From Chloracidobacterium sp. UBA3360 (lineage in GTDB: Bacteria > Acidobacteriota > Blastocatellia > Pyrinomonadales > Pyrinomonadaceae): a stretch of DNA of 32,553 bases. Under the pieces are notes generated by a model. That model was not told the origin of the DNA, searched no databases, and saw only the letters and a program-made list of their open reading frames with translations. Location: positions 7,048 through 39,600 of the forward strand of contig DEQS01000111.1 in assembly GCA_002360555.1 (NCBI GenBank), read 5' to 3'. Position 1 is the first letter of the stretch; every line of letters begins with the position of its first letter. A program made the position numbers and the translations under genes. Shown here piece after piece: positions 8,242 to 15,657 of the stretch.

Positions 8242-9312
8242 ATGGCAAAAACAAACACATTGTTATTGGTGGGCACAGCAAAAGGCCTGTTTATATTGCG
8301 CCGCGGCGGCAACGGCCAGTGGTCGATAAAAGGGCCGCATTTTGCCGGACGCGCCGTATATTCGGCGTTTTTCGATCAGCGAAAGGGCGGCAATGAGATG
8401 TGGGCAGGTCCCGTAAGCTGGCATTTCGGAGCCGAGCTTTGCAAAAGTACCGACATGGGGGCGACGTGGGACGAGCCTGAAAACCGGCGGATCAAAATGC
8501 CCGCGAATACCAAAAAGTCGCTTGAGAATATCTGGCAGATCGCTCCCGGGGCTGATCCGAAAACGCTTTATGTCGGCGTGGCTCCGGCTGCGGTTTTTGA
8601 GTCGCATGACGGCGGCGAGACTTTCAAATTGAACAAAGGCCTGTGGTCGCATCCGCACCGTAAGAAATGGACACCCGGATTTGGCGGACTAGCGGTTCAC
8701 ACGATCGTCACCGATGCGAAAAACCCAAACGACCTTAAGATAGCGATCTCGACCGGCGGTGTTTATCAATCAGCCGACGGTGGCGAGAGCTGGAAGGTGA
8801 CCAACACCGGAGTCAAAGCGTATTTCCTGCCCGATCCGTATCCGGAATTTGGCCAGTGCGTGCATAAGATAGCCCGCCATCCACGAAAGAAAAACCTCTT
8901 CTTCCTCCAAAACCATCACGGCGTCTATCGCAGCCGCGACGGTGCGGTTACGTGGCACGAGATCGAGAGCGGCCTGCCGTCAAATTTTGGTTTTGGCTTG
9001 ACGGTGTCGGACAGCGGCTCGGTCTTTATCGTTCCGCTCGACTCGGACGGCGTTCGCTACACGTGCGAAGGCAAGCTCCGCGTCTATCGCAGCCGTGACG
9101 AAGGAAAATCGTGGGAACCGCTGACCAAAGGACTGCCACAAAAGAACGCATACGAAGTCATCCTCCGCGATTCGGTCGCATCGGTCGGCGACAATATTTT
9201 CTTTGGCACAAAAAACGGCAAACTCTACGGCTCGTCAAACGACGGCGACTCATGGAAACTGATCGAAGGCTCGCTGCCGGAGATCTGTTGCGTCAAGGCT
9301 TACACGATCTAA
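8242..9312 (+). CDS. Cytoplasmic BNR/Asp-box beta-propeller protein
   Basis: A 356-residue repeat protein with at least five Asp-box motifs of the S-x-D-x-G-x-(T/S)-(W/F) type: STDMGATW, SHDGGETF, SADGGESW, SRDGAVTW, SRDEGKSW and a variant SSNDGDSW. Such boxes cap propeller blades in sialidases, VPS10 and photosystem-II assembly factors. No secretion signal is visible (MAKTNTLLLVGTAKGLF is the first propeller strand), and I see none of the arginine triad expected of a true sialidase, so an enzymatic call is not justified. The stop TAA overlaps the ATG of the downstream MoaD/ThiS-like gene by one base, implying translational coupling and probably joint function. Confidence 0.85.
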   Translation: MAKTNTLLLVGTAKGLFILRRGGNGQWSIKGPHFAGRAVYSAFFDQRKGGNEMWAGPVSWHFGAELCKSTDMGATWDEPENRRIKMPANTKKSLENIWQIAPGADPKTLYVGVAPAAVFESHDGGETFKLNKGLWSHPHRKKWTPGFGGLAVHTIVTDAKNPNDLKIAISTGGVYQSADGGESWKVTNTGVKAYFLPDPYPEFGQCVHKIARHPRKKNLFFLQNHHGVYRSRDGAVTWHEIESGLPSNFGFGLTVSDSGSVFIVPLDSDGVRYTCEGKLRVYRSRDEGKSWEPLTKGLPQKNAYEVILRDSVASVGDNIFFGTKNGKLYGSSNDGDSWKLIEGSLPEICCVKAYTI

Positions 9313-9590
9313 TGCCCATAACCGTCCATCTTTCAGGCCATCTGAAACCGTTTTCCAACGGCGAGGTTGAGGTTATTCTTTCGGGCGAATTTGCGACCGT
9401 CGGTGATGTTCTCGATTCGCTATGGCACCAGCACACCGCCCTACGCGACCGTGTCTTGAATGAACAAGGTGAGATCCGGCAGCATGTAAATATTTTTGTC
9501 GGGAGTGACGATGTAAAGCGGCTAAAAGGCCTTGCGACGAAGATCAGTTCTGACGACCTGCATATCTTTAACGCTGTGAGCGGCGGTTAG
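9312..9590 (+). CDS. MoaD/ThiS-family ubiquitin-fold protein
   Basis: A 92-residue protein ending in VSGG. The layout is that of sulfur-carrier and ubiquitin-like proteins: an N-terminal beta strand (MPITVHLSGHLKPF), VGDVLDSLWHQHTALRDRV as the helix, NIFVGSDDVKRLKGLATKISSDDLHIFNAVSGG as the last strands and tail. The terminal Gly-Gly is what an E1-like enzyme (MoeB/ThiF/HesA) adenylates. The start is ATG 9312, overlapping the stop of the propeller gene; a longer frame from 9111 runs through that gene in another frame and is spurious. No moaE, thiG, E1 or JAB-protease gene is nearby, so molybdopterin or thiamine synthesis is not implied; the partner is likely the propeller upstream. Confidence 0.85.
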   Translation: MPITVHLSGHLKPFSNGEVEVILSGEFATVGDVLDSLWHQHTALRDRVLNEQGEIRQHVNIFVGSDDVKRLKGLATKISSDDLHIFNAVSGG

Positions 9591-9591
9591 T

Positions 9592-10557
9592 ATGAAAGCA
9601 TCATTACTTTTGCTATGTCTGATGGGTTTACCTGCGTGTTCGACTGGGCCGGTGGTAACCGGTAACGCCCAGTCAACTCCGGCAGCATCGACTAGCTCGA
9701 AAATGGTTTGGAGCAAAGTCCTCGATGAGGCTCCTTGGAAAAAGAACTACAACTTTCAGATGTTTGCCATTGGCGGCAAGCTTTGGGTCTTTCATCCTGA
9801 TGGGAACTGGTTCAGTACGGATGGACGGAACTGGACCAAGTCATCACTTTCAAATGCGATTAACAATCTTGCGTTTCTTGATTACTTGTACTTCAAGGAT
9901 GCGATGTTCGGTCTCGGCAATTTCAGCGGGAATATAGAGCGGTTCACATTCAAGCCCGAGATATACCGATCACGTGATCTTGTGAAGTGGGAAACGGTTT
10001 CCCGCAGCAGCGGTCTTCCCAAACGGTTCTTCTATCACCCGTTCGTATTTCAGGACAAGATCTGGATCATCGGCGGCGAGGACAAAAACAAGAAGTACTC
10101 TGATATCTGGAATTCGCCTGATGGTGTGACGTGGACAAAGCAGAAGGATGATCTGCCTTTCGGCAAGCGTAGCGGCAGCCAGATCGTCAACCTGAACGGC
10201 AAGTTGTTCTTGCTCGACAACGACGTTTGGACCTCAAACGATGGCCTTAACTGGAACCAAGTCACCCCCGAGATCATCAAGGGGGAGCAGATCTTTGGCT
10301 ACAATGCGGTCGTGTTCGACGGCAAGATATGGCTGCTTGGATGCAACCGCAACGGGCAGTTTTCGAGCCAGGTCCTCGTCAGCGGCGACGGGAAGAACTG
10401 GGAAGGACAAGATGCTCCGTGGACACCGCGAGGTGGAATAGCGGCCGCGGTCTTTAACGACAAGATCTACATGACCGGCGGCAAATACGGCGGCACACCC
10501 GATCAGCCAAATTTTATTTATTCCAACGACCTGTGGTCACTCGGCCGATCTGAGTAG
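9592..10557 (+). CDS. Lipoprotein with kelch-like beta-propeller
   Basis: A 321-residue exported protein. The N-terminus has a short hydrophobic stretch ending in a lipobox (GLPAC), so Cys16 should be lipidated. A Ser/Thr/Ala-rich linker follows to about residue 38. The rest contains repeated W-(S/T)-x-DG-x-x-W blocks (FSTDGRNWTK, WNSPDGVTWTK, WTSNDGLNWNQ, VSGDGKNWEG) alternating with kelch-like strands ending in IGGKLW, IIGGED and MTGGKYGG. These suggest a six- or seven-bladed propeller on the membrane surface. Ligand unknown. The gene starts 1 bp after the stop of the MoaD-like gene, yet works in a different compartment. It meets the NamZ-like gene tail-to-tail, one base apart and with no terminator visible. 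Confidence 0.75.
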   Translation: MKASLLLLCLMGLPACSTGPVVTGNAQSTPAASTSSKMVWSKVLDEAPWKKNYNFQMFAIGGKLWVFHPDGNWFSTDGRNWTKSSLSNAINNLAFLDYLYFKDAMFGLGNFSGNIERFTFKPEIYRSRDLVKWETVSRSSGLPKRFFYHPFVFQDKIWIIGGEDKNKKYSDIWNSPDGVTWTKQKDDLPFGKRSGSQIVNLNGKLFLLDNDVWTSNDGLNWNQVTPEIIKGEQIFGYNAVVFDGKIWLLGCNRNGQFSSQVLVSGDGKNWEGQDAPWTPRGGIAAAVFNDKIYMTGGKYGGTPDQPNFIYSNDLWSLGRSE

Positions 10558-10558
10558 A

Positions 10559-11734
10559 TCAATAAAGCAGATATTTTTCTCTTACCGTCTTGAAGCTCGC
10601 GATCTCCGACGCCCAAGTTGAGGTGATAGCGTCTAGCGAATCTCCCGCCTCGATAGCCTTGCGGATCTTATCCGTACCGCAGACGATGTCCATCGGGTTG
10701 CGGCCAAATTCGTACTCGTAGTCATTTTGCCGCCATTGGAATTTGTCGGGGTAAATATCGTAAGCAGTTTTGACCATGGCAACGCCGACGATGACAGGTG
10801 TGAAAGCTTCGCGGTCGGTGACGTGGATCTGGACGCCGGAGCAGGTTTCACCTGCAAACTCGGAGAACCATGGCTCGAAATAAGCGTGGCGGAATTTTAC
10901 ACCGGGAAAATTGAAATCATTTAGAACCTCGGCCCATGCTTTGCCGTCGATGTAAGGGGCACCGTTAAGTTCGAATGGTTTTGTCGTGCCGCGTCCTTCG
11001 GAAAGCTCTGTGCCTTCGAGATGGACAGTCGCGGGAAAGACGGCACATGTATCTATTGTCGGGATATTGGGCGAAGGCAGTATCCACGGCAGGCCGGTTT
11101 CCTCAAACCACATCTCCCGATTCCAGCCGGTCATCTCGACGATCTCAAGGTTGCAGTTGATCTTCCAGTGCTCATTGAACATTCGTGCCATCTCGCCGAT
11201 CGTCATGCCCGGGCGTGTCGGTAGTTCAAACTGGCCGACGAATGACGTAAATTCTTTTTCGGTAACATTGCCCTCGACGGCGATGCCGTTGATCGGGTTT
11301 GGCCGGTCGCAGACAATGATCTTTTTGCCGTATTTTGCGGCGGCGATCATACAGTTCGCCATCGTGTAGGTATAGGTGTAGATGCGGCAGCCGACGTCCT
11401 GTAGATCAACGACAAAGGTGTCGATCTCATCACACATTTCCTCAGTCGGGATGCGCGTATCAGAGTAGAGCGAGTAGATCATCTTGCCGGTCCGCGTGTC
11501 GTGAACGTGCGGCGTCTCGATCATGTTGTACTGCACATCACCGCGAATGCCGTGCTGCGGGCCGAAATAAGCCGTGACGTTGATCGCTTGCGTTTCCTCG
11601 AACGCGTCGGCAACATGAGCAAAACTTTCGGGCAAAACAGATGCGGGATTGCAGACGAGGCCGATGCGCTGGCCTTTTAAGATGTCGACTTTTTCGGTGA
11701 GGAGGCGTTCGACGCCGAGACGGGTTCTGGTCAT
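10559..11734 (-). CDS. DUF1343 protein, NamZ-type exo-beta-N-acetylmuramidase
   Basis: DUF1343 proteins related to Bacillus NamZ cleave terminal MurNAc from peptidoglycan fragments. Hallmarks seen: GLVCNPASV near residue 26, AYFGPQHGIRGDVQ, DTFVVDLQDVGCRIYTYTYT, CDRPNPI, PGMTIGEMARMFN, PSPNIPT and EGTELSEGRGTTKPFE. Length of 391 aa matches the catalytic domain alone. Unlike secreted family members it has no signal peptide (MTRTRLGVERLLTEK), so recycling of imported muropeptides in the cytoplasm is more likely than extracellular lysis, unless the true start is elsewhere; no upstream in-frame hydrophobic segment was seen. A hairpin repeat lies just upstream. Confidence 0.9.
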   Translation of the reverse strand: MTRTRLGVERLLTEKVDILKGQRIGLVCNPASVLPESFAHVADAFEETQAINVTAYFGPQHGIRGDVQYNMIETPHVHDTRTGKMIYSLYSDTRIPTEEMCDEIDTFVVDLQDVGCRIYTYTYTMANCMIAAAKYGKKIIVCDRPNPINGIAVEGNVTEKEFTSFVGQFELPTRPGMTIGEMARMFNEHWKINCNLEIVEMTGWNREMWFEETGLPWILPSPNIPTIDTCAVFPATVHLEGTELSEGRGTTKPFELNGAPYIDGKAWAEVLNDFNFPGVKFRHAYFEPWFSEFAGETCSGVQIHVTDREAFTPVIVGVAMVKTAYDIYPDKFQWRQNDYEYEFGRNPMDIVCGTDKIRKAIEAGDSLDAITSTWASEIASFKTVREKYLLY

Positions 11735-11745
11735 AGTAAAAGAAT

Positions 11746-11820
11746 TAACCGCGAAACACGCGTAAGATACTAAAAGTTAAGTACAACTCATTTTAGTCTC
11801 TTTCGCGAATTTCGCGGTTA
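11746..11820. repeat. Word-iterated palindromic hairpin (NamZ-YegP gap)
   Basis: Arms 11746-11775 and 11791-11820 are 30-bp inverted copies with about 4-5 mismatches around a 15-bp loop. The right arm repeats TTTCGCGAA/TTTCGCGG words. It starts 15 bp after the stop of the minus-strand YegP-like gene and so could end or stabilise that transcript. Confidence 0.85.
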
Positions 11821-11835
11821 GCAGTTTTCTAAATA

Positions 11836-12165
11836 TTAGGCTTCGACTGTCGGGGCTCCCGGAGCGTTTGATTTGACCGAAGCGATGCCGTTTTCCATTG
11901 CGGCGGCTGATTCGTACATCTCGCTCTTACCGATGACCTGGCCGTTGCTCGCCTTGAGGTTGAAATACGGTTTCCCGTTTGACGATTCTTTACGCTCGTA
12001 GCGGGCGTCGTCGCCGGCATTTTTTGAAACCGACTCGATACCGTTCTCAGCAGCTGATTTTGACTCGTACATCTCTGACGAGAGGATGATCTGACCGTTG
12101 CCGGCTTTGAGGTTAAAATGATATTTACCGTTGCTCGATGTTTTTAATTCAAATTTTCCTGCCAT
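11836..12165 (-). CDS. YegP-like DUF1508 (UPF0339) protein, two tandem repeats
   Basis: A 109-residue protein made of two copies of the DUF1508 unit: residues about 1-50 (GKFELKTSSNGKYHFNLKAGNGQIILSSEMY...) and 52-102 (RYERKESSNGKPYFNLKASNGQVIGKSEMY...). Both copies retain the NG-(K/Q)-x-x-F-NLKA core and a closing SE-MYES-x-x-A-x-x-NGI helix. The dimer-like tandem is the usual form of YegP. Function is not established; family members are often near stress genes. A strong AAAGGAGA site sits about 6 nt before the ATG. Transcribed alone; a palindromic hairpin follows. Confidence 0.9.
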   Translation of the reverse strand: MAGKFELKTSSNGKYHFNLKAGNGQIILSSEMYESKSAAENGIESVSKNAGDDARYERKESSNGKPYFNLKASNGQVIGKSEMYESAAAMENGIASVKSNAPGAPTVEA

Positions 12166-12258
12166 TTTCTTTCTCCTTTGTGTGATGCCCTAGGTAATAA
12201 AACACGTATCGTATAGCGAATAAAATATCGCACAGGTTTGCCCGCGTAGCAACCTACC

Positions 12259-12738
12259 CTATTCAAGAAAATCGTGCGGCATATCCCTCGGGGCAAGAGC
12301 ATTTGTCTTGATCACGCGGGCACAGCCGTTCCAGCGGAGGATCGCGTCGTCGTTGCCGACAGGACGCATCGCCTCGGCGGTTTCAAAACAATCCATCGCC
12401 TGTCGAAACAGTTCGTAAGCACCGACGCCGCCTTTTGCCATCGAAGCCTTTGCCCGACGCTCGTACATGATGCCGGTGTAGTAGCTGCGTGAATAATCGT
12501 CCTTGATCCGCGTTAGATATTCGGCAACGCGGGCATCGCCGACGGCGTAATCTTTGCCAAAACGGTCGCTCATCGCGAGGACGATGTTAATTAACGCCTC
12601 TTGATTTTCGGGTTCGATCGCGAGAATGTCGAGATAAATGCTCTCCGCCGCACCCGGCTCGTTGAGCAGACGATAGCGGTTAGCTTTTTCTAACGCGGCT
12701 GCGACCGCCTCAGGATGTAATGGTTTTAGTTCGAACAT
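12259..12738 (-). CDS. TPR-like small protein at the end of the sdh operon
   Basis: Predicted 159-residue soluble helical protein. Residues about 10-60 look like a tetratricopeptide pair (ALEKANRYRLLNEPGAAESIYLDILAIEPENQEALINIVLAM), and residues about 110-140 contain a further ELFRQAMDCFETAEAMRP helix-turn-helix. I start at ATG 12738, preceded by GAAGG; a TTG at 12768 would overlap the previous gene without a ribosome site. It begins 4 bp after the stop of the two-TM protein gene and so closes the succinate dehydrogenase operon. A role in complex assembly is only suggested by position. Confidence 0.75.
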   Translation of the reverse strand: MFELKPLHPEAVAAALEKANRYRLLNEPGAAESIYLDILAIEPENQEALINIVLAMSDRFGKDYAVGDARVAEYLTRIKDDYSRSYYTGIMYERRAKASMAKGGVGAYELFRQAMDCFETAEAMRPVGNDDAILRWNGCARVIKTNALAPRDMPHDFLE

Positions 12739-12742
12739 AGCG

Positions 12743-13027
12743 TTAACCTTCGCCCGTGGTCTTGGCAAACTCTCTTTCGTTTCGCCACCAGTTTACGTAG
12801 CCCATTATAAGCCCAAAAAGGGTCGCATGGAAAAAGAAAGTTATCCACGTGCGCGAAGCGCTGAAATATTGGCCAAACGTCTGCCCCTCGTCACGCAAAA
12901 AGAAATAGCCCACGACCTGTAAGACAACGGCAAACGGCCCGCCGGTGATGATGATGCCGTCCATCAACAAAAATCGTACAAGCCCGCGATCGCGTTTTAT
13001 GGCCCAGTCGGCTTCGGAATATCTCAT
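12743..13027 (-). CDS. Small two-TM protein in the sdh operon
   Basis: A 94-residue membrane protein with hydrophobic segments at about 18-46 (VRFLLMDGIIITGGPFAVVLQVVGYFFL) and 61-81 (WITFFFHATLFGLIMGYVNWW). The ends are charged. I recognise no named family. Its ATG overlaps the sdhB stop as ATGA, and the TPR gene follows 4 bp later, so it is translationally coupled to sdhB. It could be an extra membrane subunit or an assembly factor; SdhD-type anchors normally carry three segments and heme histidines, and the only His here (near residue 68) has no partner. Confidence 0.75.
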   Translation of the reverse strand: MRYSEADWAIKRDRGLVRFLLMDGIIITGGPFAVVLQVVGYFFLRDEGQTFGQYFSASRTWITFFFHATLFGLIMGYVNWWRNEREFAKTTGEG

Positions 13028-13767
13028 TTTTTTCGAAACAGCCTGACCAGTCTTTTTAACGGATCGTAATACTCGTCAACAACGCGTTCCTTGAGCGGAA
13101 TGATCGCGTTATCGGTGATCGTAATGTGTTCGGGGCAGACCTTGGTGCAGCATTTTGTGATGTTGCAATAGCCGATGCCGTGCATGTCTTTGAGGTCGCC
13201 GGTGCGGTCCTCGGTGTCGAGCGGGTGCATCTCGAGAGCAGCGGCGTAAACGAGAAACCGAGGGCCGATAAACTCTTCGTGCTTGTTGTGGTCGCGCAAA
13301 ACGTGACAAACGTCCTGACATAGGAAACACTCGATGCATTTTCGAAACTCCTGCACGCGATCGACGTCTTCTTGCGACATCCGCCAAGTGCCGTCCTCGG
13401 CGTCGGGTGCACGCGGCTTAAATTTCTTGATGCGTTTTTTGACCTCGTAATTCCATGACACGTCGGCGATGAGGTCTTTGATCGGCGGAAAAGCACGTAT
13501 CGGTTCAATCGTCACGGGCTGGTCGAGCGGGATCGTGTCGAGCCGGGTCATGCACATAAGCTTTGGCATCCCGTTGATCTCGGCCGAGCACGAACCGCAT
13601 TTGCCGGCTTTGCAGTTCCAGCGGCAAGCGAGATCAGGCGCCGATTCGGCCTGTATCTGATGGACAGCGTCGAGCACGACCATGCCTTCGCTGATCTCGG
13701 TCTGGTAATCGACCATCTCCGCCGTCTCACGCCCGCCGCGCCTGATGCTAAATGTTGCTTTTTTCAT
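13024..13767 (-). CDS. sdhB: Succinate dehydrogenase iron-sulfur subunit
   Basis: Electron-transfer subunit carrying three Fe-S clusters between the flavin and the membrane quinone site. The N-terminal ferredoxin domain has the [2Fe-2S] ligands Cys52-x4-Cys57-x2-Cys60-x11-Cys72. The C-terminal domain has CIECFLCQDVC for the [4Fe-4S] cluster and CNITKCCTKVCPEHI, which supplies the remaining [3Fe-4S] and [4Fe-4S] ligands. Length 247 aa is typical. Spacing CIECFLC (rather than CILC-A-C-C of the enterobacterial enzyme) fits the mycobacterial Sdh1-like branch, as do its partners. It is separated from sdhA by 78 bp holding a palindromic hairpin, but overlaps the downstream small membrane gene. Confidence 0.96.
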   Translation of the reverse strand: MKKATFSIRRGGRETAEMVDYQTEISEGMVVLDAVHQIQAESAPDLACRWNCKAGKCGSCSAEINGMPKLMCMTRLDTIPLDQPVTIEPIRAFPPIKDLIADVSWNYEVKKRIKKFKPRAPDAEDGTWRMSQEDVDRVQEFRKCIECFLCQDVCHVLRDHNKHEEFIGPRFLVYAAALEMHPLDTEDRTGDLKDMHGIGYCNITKCCTKVCPEHITITDNAIIPLKERVVDEYYDPLKRLVRLFRKK

Positions 13768-13845
13768 AAGAATTTAGCCACGAATGAAACGAATTACAAA
13801 AGTGGTGCTATTCGTGCCATTCGTGTAATTCGTGGCAAAACTTTC
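13768..13845. repeat. Word-iterated palindrome between sdhA and sdhB
   Basis: The left arm (13777-13797) pairs imperfectly with 13817-13836 (about 16 of 20 positions match), with the A/T flanks extending the arms towards 30 bp. The right half contains three successive variants of an ATTCGTG word at about 10-bp spacing. It begins right at the sdhA stop and fills the whole intra-operon gap. Confidence 0.75.
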
Positions 13846-15657
13846 TTATCCCATTTCTTCGATCACTTCTTTCAAATAATCAGGCATTTCGGGAATCGGG
13901 ATCTTTGAGATCTCCATCCCACCGCCCTCGGATTTTTTGAGCGAATAGTTGAATTTCGCAAACTCAGGATCCTTGCCCGGAAAATCTTCGCGAAAATGGC
14001 CGCCGCGGCTTTCTTTTCGTTCGATAGCGGCACGAGCGATCGCTTCGGAAACGACCAGCAGATTGTGCAGATCAAGCGCCGTGTGCCAGCCGGGGTTGAA
14101 ATCGATGTTGCCCGGAACAAATGTCCGTGCCGCACGGCTTTTCAGCGCGTCGAGTCCGTTCAGAGCCTCGACCATTTCATCGTGCTGTCGGACAATGCCG
14201 ACATTTGCCTGCATCATTTCCTGCAGATCATGCTGGATCGTGTACGGATTTTCGCCGCCGTCGCGTTCAAAAGGTTCGAGCGCGGCTTTCGCGGCTTGTT
14301 CGATCGCCGCGTTGTCGAGTGTGCCGTGGCCGTTCTCTTTGGCAAAGATCGCGGCGTGTTCACCGGCGCGTTTGCCAAACACGATCAGATCCGAAAGCGA
14401 GTTGCCGCCGAGACGGTTCGCACCGTTGATACCGGCCGCACATTCGCCCGCAGCAAACAAACCGGGAACAGTCGATTCCTGTGTGTCCGCATTTACACGA
14501 ATACCGCCCATGACGTAGTGCGTCGTCGGGCCGACCTCCATCGGCGTGGTCGTGATGTCGAGATTCGCCAATTGCTTGAACTGGTGATACATGCTCGGCA
14601 ATTTCTTTTTGATGTGCTCGGGTGCGTCCTTGATCTTTTCTTTGATCCACGCAATGTCGAGATAAACTCCGCCATGCGGCGAACCGCGCCCGGCCTTGAC
14701 CTCACGCATGATGCAGCGCGCGACGTGGTCGCGGGTCAATAGTTCCGGCGGCCGGCGGGCGTTTTTGTCGCCAGTGACGTAACGCCAGCCTTCTTCTTCG
14801 GTGTCGCTAGTCTGGTCTTTGTAATTGTCCGGGATGTCGTCGAACATAAAGCGTTTGCCTTCGCTGTTACGCAAAATGCCGCCTTCGCCGCGAACACCCT
14901 CGGTCACCAAAATGCCGCGAACGCTGGGCGGCCAGACCATGCCGGTGGGATGGAACTGGATAAATTCCATATCGATCAGCTCAGCTCCCGCGTCGTAGGC
15001 GAGTGCGTGGCCGTCGCCGGTGCCTTCCCAGCTGTTCGACGTGATCTTGTACGCCCGGCCGATGCCGCCGGTCGCGAGGATGACGGCTTTTGCTTTGTAA
15101 ATGCGAAAGCGTCCGTGCTCGCGTTCGTATGCGAGACATCCGATCACGCGGTCGCCGTCTTTCAACAGCGAAAGCACAGTAACCTCCATATAGACCTCGA
15201 TGCCCTGATGGATGCCGTGGTCTTGGAGCGTGCGGATAAGTTCTAACCCCGTCCGGTCGCCGACGTGGGCAAGCCGCGGATAGCGGTGGCCACCAAAGTT
15301 TCGCTGGTTGATGCGGCCGTCCTTTGTGCGGTCAAACACCGCTCCCCAACTCTCAAGCTCGCGAACACGATCCGGTGCTTCTTTGGCGTGCAGCTCAGCC
15401 ATCCGCCAGTTGTTAACGTACTGGCCGCCGCGCATCGTGTCGGAAAAATGGACTTTCCAATTATCGCGGTCGTCGTTGTGGCCCATCGCCGCCGCCATGC
15501 CGCCCTCGGCCATGACGGTGTGAGCCTTGCCAAGCAAAGACTTGCAGATCAGGCCGACCGAAACGCCCGCACCGGATGCCTCGATCGCGGCTCGCAGCCC
15601 TGCTCCACCGGCACCGATGACGATAACGTCGTGTTCAAATGTTGGATAATCAGTCAT
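13846..15657 (-). CDS. sdhA: Succinate dehydrogenase flavoprotein subunit
   Basis: Oxidises succinate to fumarate and passes electrons to SdhB. The FAD-binding fold opens with VIVIGAGGAGLRAA (about residues 11-24). GKAHTVMAEGG places His46, the residue expected to carry covalent 8-alpha-histidyl-FAD. Substrate-site segments follow: QFHPTGMVWPP, TEGVRGEGG, the catalytic-Arg region RDHVARCIM, and HYVMGGIRVN. GECAAGINGANRLGGNSL is the second FAD contact. Length of 603 aa is normal. The block around NWRMAELHAKEAPDR and NFGGHRYPRLAHVGDRTG closely resembles what I recall of mycobacterial Sdh1. The ATG overlaps the sdhC stop by one base. Confidence 0.97.
   Translation of the reverse strand: MTDYPTFEHDVIVIGAGGAGLRAAIEASGAGVSVGLICKSLLGKAHTVMAEGGMAAAMGHNDDRDNWKVHFSDTMRGGQYVNNWRMAELHAKEAPDRVRELESWGAVFDRTKDGRINQRNFGGHRYPRLAHVGDRTGLELIRTLQDHGIHQGIEVYMEVTVLSLLKDGDRVIGCLAYEREHGRFRIYKAKAVILATGGIGRAYKITSNSWEGTGDGHALAYDAGAELIDMEFIQFHPTGMVWPPSVRGILVTEGVRGEGGILRNSEGKRFMFDDIPDNYKDQTSDTEEEGWRYVTGDKNARRPPELLTRDHVARCIMREVKAGRGSPHGGVYLDIAWIKEKIKDAPEHIKKKLPSMYHQFKQLANLDITTTPMEVGPTTHYVMGGIRVNADTQESTVPGLFAAGECAAGINGANRLGGNSLSDLIVFGKRAGEHAAIFAKENGHGTLDNAAIEQAAKAALEPFERDGGENPYTIQHDLQEMMQANVGIVRQHDEMVEALNGLDALKSRAARTFVPGNIDFNPGWHTALDLHNLLVVSEAIARAAIERKESRGGHFREDFPGKDPEFAKFNYSLKKSEGGGMEISKIPIPEMPDYLKEVIEEMG

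Noticed and set aside
9111..9311. 67-codon extension of the MoaD-like gene
   Set aside because: Runs inside the propeller gene in another frame and gives an Arg-rich non-homologous stretch.
8242..9312. Sialidase annotation for the BNR-repeat protein
   Set aside because: Asp boxes alone define a propeller; the catalytic arginines and tyrosine of sialidases and a secretion signal are not seen.
13996..14742. Long plus-strand ORF of 248 codons opposite sdhA
   Set aside because: Lies wholly antisense to a clear flavoprotein gene; its translation has no recognisable domain and follows the codon bias of the opposite strand.
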